Part shown: one piece after another, positions 5,753 through 7,729 of the stretch
Layout of the letters: the number at the start of each line of letters is the position of its first letter
Numbering within the stretch: the first letter of the stretch is position 1
From: Prevotellaceae bacterium
GTDB taxonomy: Bacteria > Bacteroidota > Bacteroidia > Bacteroidales > UBA932
Length of the DNA stretch: 7,729 bases
Direction of reading: 5' to 3'
Assembly: GCA_031259805.1 (NCBI GenBank)
Contig: JAIRKX010000041.1
Coordinates: 1 to 7,729, forward strand
Translations under genes and position numbers: made by a program
Notes under the pieces: generated by a model
What the model was told of the DNA's origin: nothing
The model's input: only the letters and a program-made list of their open reading frames with translations
Database searches by the model: none

Positions 5753-6772
5753 ATGTACGAGAAAATTCAACATCTTTCCAAAGAACTCGAAGCCCTGATC
5801 GTTACGACCGCACAGGATGCCGAAGAACTGCGCATTAAATGGCTGGGAAAAAAAGGCTATATTACGGTGTTGTTCGACGAGTTTAAAACCATTGCCGCCG
5901 ATCAGAAGCGGTCGTTGGGGCAGCCGCTCAATGCCTTGAAGAATGCCGCGCAGGAGAAAATACAGGCGCTACGCCATGCGACGGTGCAGGAGACAGTCGC
6001 CACGTCCGCTGATTGTACGCTGCCGGGCGACCCGCAATTGTTCGGCGCACGGCATCCTATCTCGATTGTACGCAATGAAATTATTGAAATCTTTGCCCAT
6101 ACCGGTTATACTCTGGCCGAAGGTCCCGAAATCGAAGATGACTGGCATGTGTTCTCGGCGTTGAATTTTCCGCCCGAACATCCGGCGCGCGATATGCAGG
6201 ATACATTTTTTGTTCGGCAAAGCGACAATGCGGTGGTGTTGCGCACGCATACCAGTTCGGTGCAGGTGCGCGTCATGGAGTTACAGCAACCGCCGATTCG
6301 CGTCATTTGTCCGGGACGGGTATTCCGCAATGAAGCGGTATCGGCGCGTGCACATTGTATTTTTCATCAGGTCGAAGGACTATATATCGACGAGAATGTA
6401 TCGTTTGCCGACCTGAAACAGGCAGTGCTGCATTTTGCGCAGGAGATGTTCGGCAAAGAGACGAAAATCCGCCTGCGACCGTCCTATTTCCCGTTTACCG
6501 AACCGAGCGCCGAGGTCGATGTCAGCTGCAACATTTGCGGCGGCAAGGGTTGCAATATTTGCAAATATACCGGCTGGCTCGAAATCATGGGTTGCGGCAT
6601 GGTTGACCCGAATGTTTTGGAAGCAAACAATATTGACTCGAAAAAATACACCGGGTTTGCATTCGGCATGGGCATCGAACGTATTGCGATGTTGAAGTGG
6701 CGGGTGCGAGACCTGCGGCTGTACTTTGAAAATGATGTGCGGTTTTTAGCGCAATTTACGGCGGTCGTATAA
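5753..6772 (+). CDS. pheS: Phenylalanine--tRNA ligase alpha subunit
   Basis: This 339-residue class II aminoacyl-tRNA synthetase subunit forms, with PheT, the cytoplasmic (alpha-beta)2 enzyme that charges tRNA-Phe. Residues 1-85 are the charged N-terminal coiled-coil arm that contacts tRNA. The catalytic domain follows: motif 1 region around GYTLAEGPEIEDDWHVF (118-134) and HPARDMQDTFF (143-153); LRTHTS (163-168); motif 2 with GRVFRNEAVSARAHCIFHQV (188-207); and motif 3 with GFAFGMGIER (301-310). Ala303 corresponds to the E. coli Ala294 that sets phenylalanine specificity. CNICGGKGCNIC (259-270) is a four-cysteine, zinc-finger-like insert shared by many bacterial PheS proteins. Length is normal. 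pheT is not next to it: the next gene is convergent and unrelated, unlike the pheST operon of many bacteria but common in Bacteroidota. Confidence 0.96.
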   Translation: MYEKIQHLSKELEALIVTTAQDAEELRIKWLGKKGYITVLFDEFKTIAADQKRSLGQPLNALKNAAQEKIQALRHATVQETVATSADCTLPGDPQLFGARHPISIVRNEIIEIFAHTGYTLAEGPEIEDDWHVFSALNFPPEHPARDMQDTFFVRQSDNAVVLRTHTSSVQVRVMELQQPPIRVICPGRVFRNEAVSARAHCIFHQVEGLYIDENVSFADLKQAVLHFAQEMFGKETKIRLRPSYFPFTEPSAEVDVSCNICGGKGCNICKYTGWLEIMGCGMVDPNVLEANNIDSKKYTGFAFGMGIERIAMLKWRVRDLRLYFENDVRFLAQFTAVV

Positions 6773-6773
6773 G

Positions 6774-6785
6774 CGCCACGCGGCG
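6774..6785. terminator. Weak hairpin between the convergent ends of pheS and the kinase gene
   Basis: CGCC (6774-6777) and GGCG (6782-6785) pair around an ACGC loop, filling most of the 14-nt gap between the two stop codons. The stem has only 4 bp and neither strand has a T-run, so a role as a shared bidirectional terminator is only a possibility. Confidence 0.2.
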
Positions 6786-6786
6786 G

Positions 6787-7398
6787 TCAGAAAAGCCCGT
6801 GTATCTGTGCGTCGACTTTGTCGATAACCAGACTCAAGTCTTCCGGCGTTTCGCTGAATTTAACCGTATCGACGTCGACAATCAGTTTGCGCCCGTCGTA
6901 AGTCTCTATCCATGCTTCGTACAACTCGTTCAATTTGGTGAGGTAGTCGAGGCGGATGCCGCTTTCGTAGTCACGCCCTCGCTTCTGAATCTGATAGACC
7001 AGCGTAGGTACCGACGAGCGCAGATAAATCAGTACATCCGGCATCCGCACCAGCGAAGTCATCAAGTTGAACAGTGACGAATAGGTTTCAAAATCACGCG
7101 GGGTCATCAGGCCCATAGTGTGCAGGTTGGGGGCAAAAATGCGGGCATCCTCGTAAATCGTACGGTCTTGAATAATGGTAGCTTTCGATTTTTGTATTTC
7201 AACAATGCTCTCGAAGCGTTTATTCAAGAAATAAATTTGTATGTTGAATGACCAACGGGTCATATCTTTGTAAAAACTGGCCAGATATGGATTGTCATCC
7301 ACATCTTCAAATTTCGGCTGCCACCCGTAATGGCGCGCCAATAGGCCTGTTAACGTCGTTTTGCCGCTCCCGATGTTTCCTGCTACTGCTATATGCAT
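6787..7398 (-). CDS. Deoxynucleoside kinase (deoxyadenosine/deoxyguanosine kinase-like)
   Basis: This 203-residue P-loop kinase of the dNK/thymidine-kinase-2 superfamily phosphorylates deoxyribonucleosides at the 5' position in cytoplasmic dNTP salvage. Visible elements: Walker A GNIGSGKTT (7-15), the probable catalytic acid Glu31 in FEDVDDNPYL, the DRT motif IIQDRTIYEDARIF (75-88) in place of the family's DRS/ERS, and an Arg-rich lid KRGRDYESGIR (139-149). Which bases it prefers cannot be read reliably from sequence. The frame is open upstream to 7572, but I start at 7398 because the P-loop must sit at the N-terminus and a good promoter (7425-7455) lies inside the would-be extension. Its end faces pheS across 14 nt. 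It stands near nrdJ, the de novo route to the same products, but not in the same transcript. Confidence 0.9.
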   Translation of the reverse strand: MHIAVAGNIGSGKTTLTGLLARHYGWQPKFEDVDDNPYLASFYKDMTRWSFNIQIYFLNKRFESIVEIQKSKATIIQDRTIYEDARIFAPNLHTMGLMTPRDFETYSSLFNLMTSLVRMPDVLIYLRSSVPTLVYQIQKRGRDYESGIRLDYLTKLNELYEAWIETYDGRKLIVDVDTVKFSETPEDLSLVIDKVDAQIHGLF

Positions 7399-7424
7399 GA
7401 TGATACGTTTTTGATTTTTGCCGG

Positions 7425-7455
7425 CGAAGGTAGTAAGAATTTTAAAATATACAAA
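7425..7455 (-). promoter_or_regulatory. Promoter of the deoxynucleoside kinase gene
   Basis: On the minus strand TTTG (7455-7452) is followed by a 19-nt spacer and TACCTTCG (7432-7425), one base off the TAnnTTTG consensus. Transcription would start near 7418, about 20 nt before the ATG at 7398. This supports the shorter start and limits how far the neighbouring IS element can extend toward the kinase without removing the promoter. Confidence 0.5.
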
Positions 7456-7456
7456 A

Positions 7457-7729
7457 TAATTTGTTGAACTGTTCAGGGCTGACGCATCTAAAATATATGT
7501 GATGATGTGGCGATTCATTGCTCCGTCATTGTTCTTATGACATATGCAAGCAAAACGCATAATTTTTCTCATAAAAACAGTTATTTTTGATCACGGCAAA
7601 CATACGCATCACGAGTTTGGCTCTTACAGCATTTATGACCAGCATTTTATTTTTACCCTCAGCCACTTTTCTGATGTAATAATCATGCAATTCCCCTTTC
7701 GTGCGGGTAGCAACGCTCAGGGCAGCCAT
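7457..7729 (-). mobile_element. IS110-family insertion sequence, 3' end (inner boundary approximate)
   Basis: The transposase C-terminus at 7535-7729 implies that an IS110-family element enters from the right edge. Its end must lie between the stop codon (7535) and the kinase promoter (about 7457), leaving at most about 80 nt of non-coding end. I see no terminal inverted repeat or target duplication, consistent with IS110 elements, which usually lack them. The exact boundary is unknown and the given left limit is only the innermost possibility. Confidence 0.45.
7535..7729 (-). CDS. IS110-family transposase, C-terminal part (runs off the window)
   Basis: The visible 64 codons resemble the C-terminal end of the Transposase_20 domain of IS110-family enzymes: AALSVATRTKGELHDYYIRK, then EGKNKMLVINAVRAKL and an ending with YEKNY. 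These are DEDD/serine-type recombinases guided, in studied members, by a bridge RNA from a non-coding end. The conserved C-terminal serine motif and the N-terminal DEDD domain would lie beyond the right edge. The frame is open to position 7729; the Met codon there is probably internal, not the real start. The last residues after KNY (AFCLHMS) look atypical and may come from flanking sequence, but this is a guess from memory of the family. Confidence 0.75.
   Translation of the reverse strand: MAALSVATRTKGELHDYYIRKVAEGKNKMLVINAVRAKLVMRMFAVIKNNCFYEKNYAFCLHMS

Noticed and set aside
7399..7572. N-terminal extension of the deoxynucleoside kinase to 7572
   Set aside because: It would put 58 unrelated residues before the P-loop, span the kinase promoter and overlap the transposase 3' end.

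Overview
The window looks like chromosomal DNA of a Bacteroidota member, most likely of the order Bacteroidales. Three things point there: the start regions are A-rich with no obvious Shine-Dalgarno sequence; several intergenic gaps carry TAnnTTTG -7 boxes, two of them with a TTTG -33 box about 20 nt upstream; and the proteins resemble Bacteroidales versions of their families (PheS with a Cys-rich insert, class II ribonucleotide reductase with a Cys-rich tail, exported C1B peptidase). The genus cannot be told from the sequence.

Layout from left to right. A divergent promoter and the first 29 codons of an unrecognised leftward gene lie at the left edge. Next is a rightward gene for an exported bleomycin-hydrolase-type cysteine peptidase (256-1635). 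A 218-nt convergent gap follows, made almost entirely of repeats: a GC-rich hairpin, a 16-bp direct repeat, and flanking GTTGAAAGT-type inverted repeats. The right inverted repeat runs into the 3' end of ispE and supplies its stop codon. ispE (1854-2678) and nrdJ (2689-5267) form a leftward pair 10 nt apart. nrdJ encodes an adenosylcobalamin-dependent ribonucleotide reductase and is broken by one missing base near position 4638, so it reads as two overlapping ORFs. A 485-nt AT-rich gap separates it from the divergent gene pheS (5753-6772). pheS ends 14 nt from the end of a convergent deoxynucleoside kinase gene (6787-7398), which has a good promoter. Just upstream of that promoter lies the 3' end of an IS110-family transposase running off the right edge.

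The genes are mostly housekeeping: isoprenoid precursors by the MEP pathway (IspE), dNTP supply de novo (NrdJ) and by salvage (deoxynucleoside kinase), Phe-tRNA charging (PheS) and peptide breakdown (C1B peptidase). I did not find a convincing new biological system. The points most worth checking are the nrdJ frameshift, the composite repeat that forms the end of ispE, and the position of the IS110 element next to the kinase promoter.
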